Below, in pieces: positions 1 through 5,744 of a stretch of 32,660 nucleotides of DNA. How positions within the stretch are numbered: the stretch's first letter is position 1; each line of letters opens with the position of its first letter. The stretch is taken from the NCBI GenBank assembly GCA_002342585.1, contig DDQG01000010.1, positions 1-32,660 on the forward strand, in the 5' to 3' direction. Source of the stretch: Prevotellaceae bacterium UBA2448 (lineage in GTDB: Bacteria; Bacteroidota; Bacteroidia; Bacteroidales; Bacteroidaceae). The position numbers and the translations under genes were made by a program. The notes beneath the pieces are model-generated. The model searched no databases, was not told where the DNA came from, and was given only the letters and a program-made list of their open reading frames with translations.

Positions 1-19
1 AGAAGTCATCCGGAGGGCA

Positions 20-50
20 ACTCCTAACTCCTAATTCCTAACTCCTAACT
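20..50. repeat. Degenerate 'taactcc' tandem repeat
   Basis: About four head-to-tail copies of a 7-8 nt unit (ctcctaa/ttcctaa). Related text appears at 4698-4731 ('ctcctctaa' copies) and at 22970-22987 between yicC and gmk. Function unknown. Confidence 0.6.
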
Positions 51-128
51 TAAAAATATGTTAAACCCTTAAATTTAAAAAACTATGGCACTGACGAGAG
101 CTAAGCGAGTTGACAGGTGACAGGTGAT

Positions 129-160
129 AGTTAGCCCCCAACCCCCAAAGGGGGCTAACT
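129..160. repeat. Perfect 11-bp inverted repeat (hairpin)
   Basis: AGTTAGCCCCC (129-139) is exactly complementary to GGGGGCTAACT (150-160), with a 10-nt loop. The stem is GC-rich, but only a weak T tract follows on either strand. It may be a terminator of a gene left of the window or a dispersed intergenic hairpin. Confidence 0.5.
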
Positions 161-215
161 TCTTAAGTCACACGGAAACCACGGAAATAGTTCTTTGACA
201 AAAACCTAAATAACC

Positions 216-342
216 CCTTTCTGAGATAGAAGACTCTGACGAGTTCTTAACGCTATCAGCAACAATCCTGCTTGTGTGCAAGCACCCAGACAGTCTTATT
301 TCTGACATCGTTACCCTTTCAGGGGATTCTATCTCATCAAGG
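216..342. ncRNA. Candidate structured RNA with 6S-like architecture
   Basis: The sequence folds into one long rod. The closing stem is CCTT (216-219) with AAGG (339-342), then a 2x2 internal loop and a perfect 10-bp helix TGAGATAGAA (222-231) / TTCTATCTCA (327-336). A large central bubble follows, and its right strand can form a small hairpin CCCT (314-317) / AGGG (321-324). Further in are TAACG (248-252) / CGTTA (309-313) and TCAG (256-259) / CTGA (302-305), then an apical hairpin TGCTTG-TGTG-CAAGCA (269-284). A rod with a central bubble and about 130-190 nt length is the plan of 6S RNA. Strand is undecided: on the minus strand a -7-like TGTTTTTG sits just before the closing stem; on the plus strand a TTTG lies at 194-197. 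The fold is seen by eye; the 6S identity is inference. Confidence 0.4.
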
Positions 343-639
343 CAAAAACAGAAAAAACACCATGCGGGTAGCGTTGGGATTTGAACAATAATTTAAAATA
401 ATTGACAAATAATTTTATTGGAATAATTATTGGTTCAATTATTGGTAATTGTTTGTAATTATTGTTGGAAAATATTGCGCCAAGCAATAAGAATAAAGCC
501 TTGATGGCTTTCACCCAATAATTTGAAATAAAAGGTTACAGTTATTGTTTATCTACGCTGGCTAAGGTTTTTGTCTTAAAGATTTCTGATTAAAAAAATT
601 CGGATATTTAGTATTTTTCGATGTTAAAACTAAAAAACT

Positions 640-753
640 ATGAAACGCGATATTCTTGAGACAGTGGTGAAGGTAGTAGTAGCCGCACTCACAGCATTCC
701 TCACAGCAATCACAACTACAAGTTGTATGGGACACGGACCGATTCCGATGTAA
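640..753 (+). CDS. Smalltalk family micro-protein (37 aa)
   Basis: A 37-residue protein starting MKRDILETVVKVVVAALTAF and ending with a Thr-rich stretch, then Ser-Cys and a short Gly/Pro tail. A charged start, one hydrophobic helix of about 18 residues and a terminal TTTSCM-like segment match the 'smalltalk' proteins of Bacteroides and Prevotella, whose function is unknown. The Cys near the end of the hydrophobic segment could be a lipobox, but nothing much follows it. These genes usually sit beside HU-like DNA-binding and N-acetylmuramoyl-alanine amidase genes; neither is present here. A terminator-like hairpin follows about 65 bp downstream. The ATG is preceded by an A-rich leader, usual for this phylum. 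Confidence 0.75.
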   Translation: MKRDILETVVKVVVAALTAFLTAITTTSCMGHGPIPM

Positions 754-818
754 GGAGTCTAAGGCAAGATGGAAAGAAAAATGTAATCATATATGCTTTT
801 GGATTAAACATAATACGG

Positions 819-856
819 AAAAAGAGCTTCGCAGTGACGCGAGGCTCTTTTTTTTA
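819..856 (+). terminator. Rho-independent terminator after the smalltalk gene
   Basis: The stem GAGCTTCGC / GCGAGGCTC (one G-T pair) with loop AGTGAC is followed by a run of eight or more T on the plus strand. Confidence 0.75.
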
Positions 857-858
857 CA

Positions 859-886
859 ATTGTTCCATTGTTCCAATGTTCCAACA
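859..886. repeat. 'ttgttcca' short tandem repeat
   Basis: Three imperfect copies of an 8-9 nt unit (tgttccat/tgttccaa) directly after the terminator. Noncoding and of unknown role. Confidence 0.5.
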
Positions 887-982
887 CGATTTTTTATTTT
901 TTTCTGCCCTTAATTCATAGTCTAACACGAACAGTCTCTTCCAGTTTCTGTAGTTTTTTGTAGTTCATAGTAGATTTTAGGT

Positions 983-1435
983 TTAGATGTCAGTTACCTG
1001 TCCCTGTGGCATCCCTGCGGCACACTGCGGACAGAGTCCTTTGGCCATGTAGTTGATGCTGTGCAGTCTATACCCTTCTGGAAGTAGGATGGGAGGTATA
1101 GGCGTGTCTTTGATGCAGAAGGTGCGGTGGCAGCGTTCGCAGTAGAAATGCACGTGCTGGTCGTCGTCATGCTCATGACCATCGTGGCTGTGGCATAACT
1201 CGTAACGCACCCCGTCGCCACCATCCTCTATGACATGTACCAGATGATGCTCACGAAACAACGTCAGCGCACGGAACACTCCCGACTTGTCAATAGACAG
1301 AATCTTATATTCTAATTCGCTGAGTGACAAAGGACGCTTAGCATCTGCCAGTGCCTTCACCACGACGATGCGGTTGGCAGTAGGCTTCACGCCATGCTCT
1401 TGGAGCATCTCCTCACAAATCTGTTGACTTATCAT
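983..1435 (-). CDS. Fur-family metal regulator, probably Zur-like
   Basis: The 150-residue product has the Fur winged-helix domain (about residues 9-75, with the GVKPTANRIVVVKAL start and an SGVFRALTLF recognition region) and a metal-binding dimerisation half. That half has a His/Asp-rich loop (about 81-97), C99-x-x-C102 and C135-x-x-C138, the structural Zn4Cys site. It is divergent from a zinc-type P-type ATPase, so zinc-responsive control is likely; I infer Zur rather than Fur from this context. I chose the ATG at 1435. The frame stays open to 1510, but a promoter with 20-nt spacing (1440-1471) lies inside that extension, and family members start close to 1435. An internal Met at 1408 is possible. 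The last codons (residues about 142-150) lie inside a dispersed 26-nt repeat. Confidence 0.85.
   Translation of the reverse strand: MISQQICEEMLQEHGVKPTANRIVVVKALADAKRPLSLSELEYKILSIDKSGVFRALTLFREHHLVHVIEDGGDGVRYELCHSHDGHEHDDDQHVHFYCERCHRTFCIKDTPIPPILLPEGYRLHSINYMAKGLCPQCAAGMPQGQVTDI
988..1013 (+). repeat. 26-nt dispersed repeat, copy A
   Basis: It begins TGTCAGTTACC and ends CCTGTGGCATC. It encodes the extreme C-terminus of the Fur-family protein on the opposite strand. Copy B (3736-3761) is its inverted partner with one mismatch, and copy C (30303-30326) is identical over 24 nt. Confidence 0.8.
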
Positions 1436-1439
1436 GCTG

Positions 1440-1471
1440 TGAAGGTACGCAATAAGTTTGTAACTTCCAAA
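1440..1471 (-). promoter_or_regulatory. Promoter of the Fur-family gene
   Basis: Read on the minus strand: TTTG (1471-1468), 20-nt spacer, then TACCTTCA (1447-1440), near the Bacteroidetes -33 TTTG / -7 TAnnTTTG consensus. The -7 box ends only 4 bp before the chosen ATG, implying a very short leader or leaderless start, or use of the Met at 1408. Confidence 0.5.
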
Positions 1472-1515
1472 CTTTTCTGAGAAAATCGTTGGCCAAATAG
1501 GTTCTATCATTAGTT

Positions 1516-1530
1516 TGCAACCAAGTTGCA
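1516..1530. promoter_or_regulatory. Palindromic operator candidate (Zur/Fur-type box)
   Basis: TGCAAC-CAA-GTTGCA is a perfect 6-3-6 inverted repeat between the divergent regulator and ATPase genes, 12 bp upstream of the ATPase -7 box. Its size, symmetry and place fit a Fur-superfamily binding site. That the neighbouring regulator binds it is inference. Confidence 0.55.
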
Positions 1531-1542
1531 GAAAAGGTTTCG

Positions 1543-1550
1543 TACCTTTG
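1543..1550 (+). promoter_or_regulatory. -7 box of the ATPase gene
   Basis: TACCTTTG matches TAnnTTTG exactly and lies 28 bp before the ATG. The only upstream TTTG (1514-1517) is 25 nt away, longer than the usual 19-21, and it overlaps the palindrome. This may mean a weak or regulated promoter. Confidence 0.55.
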
Positions 1551-1578
1551 CACGCAGAAACAATAAAACATTTACAAT

Positions 1579-3561
1579 ATGGGACACGAAAATCATCACG
1601 AACATCAAGGTGAATGCTGTTGTCAAGAGTATCATCATGAGCATCACCATGAACATCATCATGAGCATGGGCTGCACAGACAACTGGGCATCATTGTGGC
1701 AACAGTGGTACTGCTTATAGGAGCAGTAGTCATAGAGAAAACAACGGCACTCGCCACATGGCAGTTGCTGCTGGTCTATCTCGTCCCTTATCTCATCATA
1801 GGAGCAGGCACGTTGAAGGAGGCTGCTGAAGGTTTGATGGAGGGCGACCCCTTCAATGAGCATTTCCTGATGGCCATAGCCACCATAGGCGCTCTCTGCA
1901 TTGGCTTCCTACCAGGAGCAGAGACGGAGTTTCCTGAGGCAGTCTTTGTGATGCTCTTCTTCCAGGTGGGCGAACTCTTTGAGGGTTATGCCGAAGGGAA
2001 GAGTCGTGAGAGTATTTCTCATCTGATGGACATCCGTCCGGACGTAGCTCATATAGAAGTGGACGACGAAAAGGCAGGGATGAAGGAAGTGACAGTCAGT
2101 CCTGACGAGGTGGCTATTGGTTCTACTATCGTAGTGCGTCCGGGCGAAAAGGTTCCCTTGGACGGAATCGTTGTCAGTGGTGCATCATCGCTGAACACAA
2201 TGGCTCTGACGGGTGAGAGTGTTCCCCGTGAGGTTGGCGAGGAAGACGAGGTAATTTCTGGCTGTATCAATATCAATGGGGTGCTACGCATCCGTACTAC
2301 GAAATCGTTTGGCGAGAGTACTGTTTCGAAGATTATCCGACTGGTGGAGGATGCTGGTGAGCATAAGTCGCAGAGCGAGACATTCATCACCAGGTTTGCC
2401 CGCATCTATACCCCTGTCGTCGTGTTCTTAGCTATTGCCATTGCGGTGTTGCCACCATTGTATCTTTCCTTCACCTCAGGTCTCTCATTTCTTACCGCTT
2501 TCCCCACCTGGCTGTATCGTGCCTTGATGTTCCTGGTGGTCAGCTGTCCTTGTGCATTAGTCATCAGCGTGCCCCTGACCTTCTTTGGCGGCATTGGCGG
2601 TGCCTCTCGGAAGGGTATTCTGGTGAAGGGTGCGAACTATCTGGACCTTCTGGCAAAGGTGGATACCGTGGTGTTCGACAAGACGGGAACCCTGACGCAT
2701 GGACGTTTTGCCGTGGAGGCCGTACATCCTCAAACCACCCATATCTTGCACATGGCTGCCCATGTGGAGCACTTCACGACTCACCCCATTGGTGCAGCCC
2801 TGCGCGACGCCTTCCCCGATGAGGCTACCGATGGCTGCGAGGTGAACGATGTGGAAGAGCTGCCTGGTAAGGGCATTCGAGCCAAGGTGGGTCAACAGGT
2901 GGTTTGTGTGGGTAATACGAAGATGATGGATGCTGTGGGTGCCAAGTGGCACGCCTGTGATGGCGATACAGGCACCATGATCCATGTGGCTATTGACGGA
3001 GAATATGCAGGACATATCCTCATCAACGATGTGGTGAAAGAGGATAGTGAAGAGGCTGTTGCTGCGTTGAAGGCACTGGGTGTGCAGAAAACCGTGATGC
3101 TGACAGGCGACCGTGAGGATGTTGCACAACGGGTGGCTCGTCAGTTGCGGCTGGATGAATACCATGCAGAACTGTTGCCTGCCGACAAGGTGCAACTGAT
3201 GGAGAATCTGATTTCAGACGCTCACACAACGGCTTTTGTGGGCGATGGTATCAATGATGCTCCCGTGTTGGCTCGTGCCGATGTAGGCATTGCTATGGGT
3301 GGACTGGGTAGTGATGCTGCTATAGAGGCTGCTGATGTGGTGCTGATGGACGACCATCCCTCGAAGATTGCCACTGCCATCCGTATAGCTCGTCGCACAC
3401 TGGCCATAGCCCGTCAGAACATAGCCTTTGCCATTGGTGTGAAGGTTGCCGTTCTGCTACTGGCTGTTGTCGGACTGGCTACCATGTGGCTCGCTGTCTT
3501 TGCCGATGTGGGTGTCACCGTCCTGGCTGTTCTGAACGCCATGAGGGCGCTGAAGAGTTGA
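1579..3561 (+). CDS. Zinc/cadmium-type P1B-ATPase with His-rich N-terminus
   Basis: An inner-membrane ATP-driven exporter of divalent metals (ZntA/CadA group), 660 residues. Motifs in order: TGES (211-214, actuator), the membrane CPC (323-325, metal path), DKTGT (367-371, phosphorylated Asp), HP (402-403, nucleotide site), TGD (509-511) and GDGINDAP (555-562). About eight membrane segments are visible (roughly 35-52, 62-80, 95-112, 118-136, 278-295, 312-335 and two at the end). The usual N-terminal CxxC heavy-metal domain is absent. Instead, residues 2-33 carry about 13 His and a CCC triplet, a likely soft metal-binding tail. A divergent Fur-family regulator and a palindrome upstream point to metal-induced export. 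Substrate is inferred as Zn/Cd/Pb rather than copper from the subgroup motifs and the regulator type. Confidence 0.9.
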   Translation: MGHENHHEHQGECCCQEYHHEHHHEHHHEHGLHRQLGIIVATVVLLIGAVVIEKTTALATWQLLLVYLVPYLIIGAGTLKEAAEGLMEGDPFNEHFLMAIATIGALCIGFLPGAETEFPEAVFVMLFFQVGELFEGYAEGKSRESISHLMDIRPDVAHIEVDDEKAGMKEVTVSPDEVAIGSTIVVRPGEKVPLDGIVVSGASSLNTMALTGESVPREVGEEDEVISGCININGVLRIRTTKSFGESTVSKIIRLVEDAGEHKSQSETFITRFARIYTPVVVFLAIAIAVLPPLYLSFTSGLSFLTAFPTWLYRALMFLVVSCPCALVISVPLTFFGGIGGASRKGILVKGANYLDLLAKVDTVVFDKTGTLTHGRFAVEAVHPQTTHILHMAAHVEHFTTHPIGAALRDAFPDEATDGCEVNDVEELPGKGIRAKVGQQVVCVGNTKMMDAVGAKWHACDGDTGTMIHVAIDGEYAGHILINDVVKEDSEEAVAALKALGVQKTVMLTGDREDVAQRVARQLRLDEYHAELLPADKVQLMENLISDAHTTAFVGDGINDAPVLARADVGIAMGGLGSDAAIEAADVVLMDDHPSKIATAIRIARRTLAIARQNIAFAIGVKVAVLLLAVVGLATMWLAVFADVGVTVLAVLNAMRALKS

Positions 3562-3735
3562 AATTTGAAATCGGACTCTTCGGACTGAGTGCAAAAGGTA
3601 CTTCTTATATCAGTCATGTTTATAATTGTTCCATCCAATGTGAAAGGAATACATCGCTTACACTATATACTGTACCATTAAGGGTGCTGTCGTCATTGAG
3701 CAATCCCTTTTCACATAAAGCATCTGCCAGTCGAC

Positions 3736-3761
3736 GATGCCACAGGGACAGGTAAATGACA
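3736..3761 (-). repeat. 26-nt dispersed repeat, copy B (inverted)
   Basis: The reverse complement matches copy A (988-1013) at 25 of 26 positions. A and B face each other across the regulator-ATPase pair, about 2.7 kb apart. Confidence 0.8.
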
Positions 3762-3809
3762 GATGATGTATGAAGGCTGAGGGCTGATGTAAGTTGACAG
3801 ATAATAGTT

Positions 3810-3838
3810 GAAAACGAAAAACGAAGGACGAAAACGAA
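3810..3838. repeat. 'gaaaacgaa' repeat block
   Basis: Imperfect repeats of gaaaacgaa/gaaggacgaa. Similar blocks, on either strand, lie at 4774-4800, 5431-5447, 5661-5697, 7486-7520 and 26621-26681, always between genes. Confidence 0.65.
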
Positions 3839-3874
3839 GTTGAAAAATTTGTAGTCTTTTTGATATAATTTTAT

Positions 3875-3906
3875 GTCATTATGATTGCAGTTTTAATCTT
3901 AATGAC
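3875..3906. promoter_or_regulatory. Operator-like inverted repeat of the toxin-antitoxin operon
   Basis: GTCATTA (3875-3881) and TAATGAC (3900-3906) are perfect 7-bp inverted arms with 18 bp between them. They cover the -33 region and abut the -7 box, the usual place for autorepression by a RelB-type antitoxin. Binding is inferred. Confidence 0.45.
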
Positions 3907-3914
3907 TAAATTTG
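3884..3914 (+). promoter_or_regulatory. Promoter of the toxin-antitoxin operon
   Basis: ATTG (3884-3887), 19-nt spacer, then TAAATTTG (3907-3914), a perfect TAnnTTTG box 31 bp before the antitoxin ATG. Confidence 0.6.
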
Positions 3915-3945
3915 CCGCGAAAATCTTTATATTAATATTAGTTTT

Positions 3946-4236
3946 ATGGCACAAGTATCAATGACTGTTCGTATGGATGCTGGCATTAAGGCTGCTTTCG
4001 ATTCCCTCTGTCAGCAGTTCGGCATGAGTGCAAATGCTGCAATGAATATTTTCGCAAATGCTGTCGTAAGACAACGTAAAATTCCTTTTGAAATTGAGGC
4101 TAAGGAATCTGATGCATACTTAAAGGGGGTAGAATCGGTAAGAAGAATCAGACAGATGGCTGAAAATGGTAATCTTCCTGATTTAACCTTGGATGAGATT
4201 AATGAGGAAATTCGCCAATATAGGGAAGGTAAATGA
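3946..4236 (+). CDS. RelB/DinJ-family antitoxin
   Basis: A 96-residue protein. Residues about 3-47 form a ribbon-helix-helix DNA-binding domain of the RelB/DinJ type (VSMTVRMDAGIKAAFDSLC, then FGMSANAAMNIFANAVV). The charged C-terminal half should wrap the toxin. Its stop overlaps the toxin start by 4 bp (ATGA), which implies translational coupling. Antitoxins of this class repress their own operon, and an inverted repeat over the promoter fits. The pair is clearly more AT-rich than the ATPase before it, suggesting acquisition by transfer. The match to RelB/DinJ is good; pairing with a PIN toxin rather than RelE/YafQ is a recurrent variant. Confidence 0.85.
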   Translation: MAQVSMTVRMDAGIKAAFDSLCQQFGMSANAAMNIFANAVVRQRKIPFEIEAKESDAYLKGVESVRRIRQMAENGNLPDLTLDEINEEIRQYREGK

Positions 4237-4646
4237 TGATCTATGCTGTAATTGACACTAATGTTTTAGTGTCCGCGTTGCTGACAAGGAATCATCATTC
4301 AGCAACTTATAGGATATTAGAATCTTTATTAGTGCGCAAGATAAAGATGCTATATAATGATGATATTCTAAAAGAATATAAAGATGTACTTTCTCGTTCC
4401 AAATTCCATCTTCCTATAGAAGATGTTAATAATATAATAAACTTTGTTGTAGAAGAAGGTCTCCTTAGTACAAGAAAACGGAGTAAGGAATATTTTCCTG
4501 ACCCTAAGGATGTGGTATTTTACGAAGTGGCTATATCGAGAGAGAATGCTTATTTAGTGACTGGTAATGAGAAACATTTTCCCAATAAACCTATTGTTGT
4601 AACTCCTGCAGAGATGCTTGAGATTTTGAATAGCGAAGGGTCTTAG
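4233..4646 (+). CDS. PIN-domain toxin (putative toxin, COG1569-like)
   Basis: A 137-residue single PIN domain, a Mg-dependent ribonuclease fold. Acidic active-site candidates are D8 (in AVIDTNVLVSALL), E48 (DILKEYKDVL) and D90/D93 (FPDPKDVVFYEVA), followed by the VTGNEKHF strand (109-116) seen in this PIN subgroup. It probably cleaves RNA when freed from the upstream RelB-like antitoxin. The start is fixed by the ATGA overlap. A second Met follows at once and could be the start instead. The RNA target cannot be read from sequence. Confidence 0.85.
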   Translation: MMIYAVIDTNVLVSALLTRNHHSATYRILESLLVRKIKMLYNDDILKEYKDVLSRSKFHLPIEDVNNIINFVVEEGLLSTRKRSKEYFPDPKDVVFYEVAISRENAYLVTGNEKHFPNKPIVVTPAEMLEILNSEGS

Positions 4647-4734
4647 ATAGTTTATAGTTAATAGATAATAGTTGAAAATGAAAGATTTGTATCGTCTTAA
4701 CTCCTCTAACTCCTCTAACTTCTTAACTCCTAAA

Positions 4735-4775
4735 AAAAAGAGCTGACTGGGCGTTTGCCTGATCAGCTCTTTCTG
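4735..4775 (-). terminator. Terminator shared by convergent genes, stronger for the OmpH-like gene
   Basis: AAAGAGCTGA / TCAGCTCTTT form a perfect 10-bp stem around 4738-4772. On the minus strand it is followed by a run of eight T just after the OmpH-like stop. On the plus strand it follows the PIN toxin with a shorter T tract. Confidence 0.75.
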
Positions 4776-4800
4776 TTTTCGTTTTCGTTTTTGTTTTCGT
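4774..4800. repeat. 'cgttttcgttttcg' repeat block
   Basis: Four imperfect 'gttttc' units abutting the stop codon of the OmpH-like gene. It is the complement of the block at 3810-3838. Confidence 0.6.
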
Positions 4801-5414
4801 TATTTCTTTTCTTCCTTTTCTGTTGTCTTCTTTTCCTTTGCGTAGCGCTTGTTGAGGGCGTTTACTACTGCATTGGTGATGTCGTACTTAGGATTGCCGT
4901 AGAGGACATTGTCGATACCAGATGATTTGCAGAGGATGAAGTCGTAGCCTTTCTCTTTTGCGTATGACTTCATGAAGTTCTGAATGGTGTCGGTGAGTGA
5001 CTGCAGTTCCTTTGCATATTCTTCCTGAAGGGACTGAGAGAGACGAGCCTGAAGGGCTTCGATGTCCTGCTGCACTTTCTGCAGACGAGCCTGCTCGCTT
5101 TCAAACTGCTGCTGAGTGAGCTGGTTGTTCTGCACCTTGCGCTGGAATTCCTGTACCTGAGATGCGAAGCTCTTGCCCTTGGCGTTGATAGTTGCCTCGG
5201 CATTTGCCTGCTTCTGCTGGAAAGCGTCGCTTGCTTCTTTGTAGAGTTCGTACTGGCTGGTGAGGGTGTCGATGAGAACGAATGCGATTTTGAGGTCGCC
5301 ACCCTTGACTGTCTGCTGTTCTGATGCTGACTCCTCAACTGCGTTGTCGGAGTTGTTGTTGCCACATGCTACCATCATGGCAGCTGCTGCAAATGCAAAA
5401 AGTAATTTTTTCAT
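4800..5414 (-). CDS. OmpH/Skp-family periplasmic chaperone, predicted lipoprotein
   Basis: 204 residues. The N-terminus is a signal peptide with a lipobox-like end (MMVAC, Cys17) followed by an Asn/Ser linker. Residues about 45-175 show the OmpH pattern: a short strand (KIAFVLIDTL), a long Gln/Glu/Lys-rich coiled coil (about 60-150), then the strand region DFILCKSSGIDNVLYGNPKYDIT with 'ITNAVVNALNKRY' at the end. Skp holds unfolded outer-membrane proteins in the periplasm. Here lipidation would tether the chaperone to a membrane, common among Bacteroidales homologues. The C-terminal tail is Lys/Glu-rich. It lies 30 bp downstream of the small membrane protein gene and probably shares its transcript. 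Confidence 0.85.
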   Translation of the reverse strand: MKKLLFAFAAAAMMVACGNNNSDNAVEESASEQQTVKGGDLKIAFVLIDTLTSQYELYKEASDAFQQKQANAEATINAKGKSFASQVQEFQRKVQNNQLTQQQFESEQARLQKVQQDIEALQARLSQSLQEEYAKELQSLTDTIQNFMKSYAKEKGYDFILCKSSGIDNVLYGNPKYDITNAVVNALNKRYAKEKKTTEKEEKK

Positions 5415-5444
5415 TGTTATTTTAGTTTATGGTTTCCGTTTTCG

Positions 5445-5645
5445 TTAATACTCTTTTATTCTCTTTTTCTTGTGTCGCTCGGCGAAGTCCTGACCCTGTA
5501 CGCAACCGATACCGCGTTCGCGCATTGCCTTGCTTTGCGAAACATGGGTCTTGACGAATTGCCCGTTTTTCTTCAGCAAGATTCGTACGCTCAGCATGAG
5601 TATGCAGAGGGCGATGATTATTGCACAAAGAAGGAAAGTCTTCAT
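5445..5645 (-). CDS. Small single-pass membrane protein, conserved in Bacteroidales
   Basis: 66 residues. Residues about 4-22 are one membrane helix (FLLCAIIIALCILMLSV), followed by a basic cytosolic or periplasmic tail with the phrase THVSQSKAMRERGIGCVQGQD that I recognise from small uncharacterised Bacteroidales proteins. It has no known function. It lies between the ABC-F gene (99 bp upstream, across repeats) and the OmpH-like gene (30 bp downstream), all on the same strand. I find no good -7 box just upstream, so read-through from the ABC-F gene is possible. Confidence 0.75.
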   Translation of the reverse strand: MKTFLLCAIIIALCILMLSVRILLKKNGQFVKTHVSQSKAMRERGIGCVQGQDFAERHKKKRIKEY

Positions 5646-5660
5646 GAGAGTTGAATGTTG

Positions 5661-5740
5661 AGAATTGAAAATTGAAAATTGGTTTTCGTTTTCGTTAGGA
5701 TTGCGCAGCTCAATTATGCATTATGCATTATGAATTATGC
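5661..5740. repeat. Composite intergenic repeat block
   Basis: Three adjoining low-complexity families: 'attgaaaattgaaaatt', 'ttttcgttttcgtt' and 'attatgcattatg' copies. The last can form AT-rich hairpins. The block fills most of the gap between the small membrane protein and ABC-F genes. Confidence 0.6.
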
Positions 5741-5744
5741 ATTA

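Larger units (their letters stand above)
1..639. other. Gene-poor left flank with repeats and a structured-RNA candidate
   Basis: I see no convincing protein gene here. The stretch holds a degenerate 'taactcc' tandem repeat at 20-50, a doubled 'gacaggt' motif at 111-130, a perfect 11-bp hairpin at 129-160, an RNA-like fold at about 216-342, and a very AT-rich section at about 385-480 built from overlapping 'aataatt' words. Such repeats recur between genes elsewhere in the window. The short reading frame antisense to 329-514 has no recognisable domain and overlaps the AT-rich repeats, so I do not call it. Confidence 0.6.
3562..3945. other. Intergenic stretch with repeats before the toxin-antitoxin pair
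   Basis: No gene is supported. A 7-bp inverted repeat spans the ATPase stop codon (GAAGAGT 3552-3558 / ACTCTTC 3575-3581) but lacks a T tract. The stretch then holds copy B of the 26-nt repeat (3736-3761), a 'gaaaacgaa' repeat block (3810-3838) and the promoter of the toxin-antitoxin genes. The part at 3590-3735 resembles nothing I recognise. Confidence 0.6.

Noticed and set aside
361..385. Text on the minus strand resembling the T-loop and 3' acceptor end of a tRNA (GTTCAAATCCCAAC, then ACCCGCA)
   Set aside because: No matching T-stem or acceptor 5' strand; the spacing from T-loop to the end is about 3 nt too long and no anticodon arm precedes it. It could be a remnant of an integration site, but the match is too weak to call.
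723..920. 65-codon plus-strand frame starting inside the smalltalk gene
   Set aside because: It starts in another frame within the 3' end of the smalltalk gene, runs through the terminator hairpin and T run, and has no recognisable domain.
1510..1863. Minus-strand 117-codon frame opposite the ATPase start
   Set aside because: It is the antisense of the His-rich tail and of membrane codons, giving artificial Met/Leu-rich text, and it crosses the regulator-ATPase control region.
2557..3195. Minus-strand 212-codon frame inside the ATPase gene
   Set aside because: Antisense shadow of strongly conserved ATPase motifs; no domain of its own.
5700..5740. AT-rich 'attatgcattatg' repeats as a possible terminator or origin-like element
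   Set aside because: The units are direct as well as self-complementary, there is no GC-rich stem or T run, and no DnaA boxes or replication genes are nearby.
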